DNA of 6,140 nt from Actinomycetes bacterium (lineage in GTDB: Bacteria > Actinomycetota > Actinomycetes > Actinomycetales > Demequinaceae): contig JAEZXC010000079.1 in the NCBI GenBank assembly GCA_023442845.1, positions 1 to 6,140 on the forward strand. Reading direction: 5' to 3'. The translations under genes were made by a program, and so were the position numbers. The notes under the pieces are model-generated. The model ran no database searches, was not told the origin of the DNA, and worked only from the letters and a program-made list of their open reading frames with translations. Of the stretch, positions 6,132 through 6,140 are shown in pieces. The stretch's first letter is position 1. Each line of letters opens with the position of its first letter.

Positions 6132-6140
6132 CGGTTCCCG

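Overview
The window is GC-rich throughout. It carries a SigE-family ECF-like sigma factor, leaderless-type promoters built on TANNNT hexamers, and an acetyl-CoA synthetase of typical actinobacterial sequence. Together these point to the chromosome of a high-GC Actinomycetota species; Micrococcales is plausible, but that is inference. No mobile element, CRISPR array, tRNA or rRNA was seen, and coding density is high. The longest non-coding stretch is about 134 bases.

Layout, left to right. (1) The 3' part of a plus-strand gene (to 856) encodes a single-pass membrane protein. It has a Pro/Ala/Thr-rich cytoplasmic side, an acidic Asp-Gly-rich stalk and an unrecognised outside domain. (2) A strong bidirectional hairpin terminator (866-902) separates it from (3) the convergent minus-strand acs gene (920-2938), acetate--CoA ligase. 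Its acetate pocket, nucleotide-binding and regulatory lysine residues are all present. (4) A divergent intergenic region (2939-3072) holds what look like two leaderless promoters, one reading into acs and one into (5) a plus-strand integral-membrane acyltransferase of the OafA/AT3 family (3073-4305). (6) Converging on that gene is a two-gene minus-strand operon. A SigE-family sigma factor (5545-6087) is read first, followed one base later by a 402-residue membrane-anchored protein (4335-5543) with six cysteines in its predicted outside domain.

How the genes may work together. The sigma gene and its partner are translationally coupled (TGA-G-ATG, with a Shine-Dalgarno inside the sigma coding sequence). 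They look like a sigma/membrane-regulator pair in which the partner lacks the usual zinc anti-sigma motif. This is the least characterised system in the window. Acs supplies acetyl-CoA and AT3 enzymes usually consume acyl donors, so the divergent pair could share regulation, but the sequence alone does not prove a functional link. The rest of the window is ordinary actinobacterial housekeeping and envelope content.
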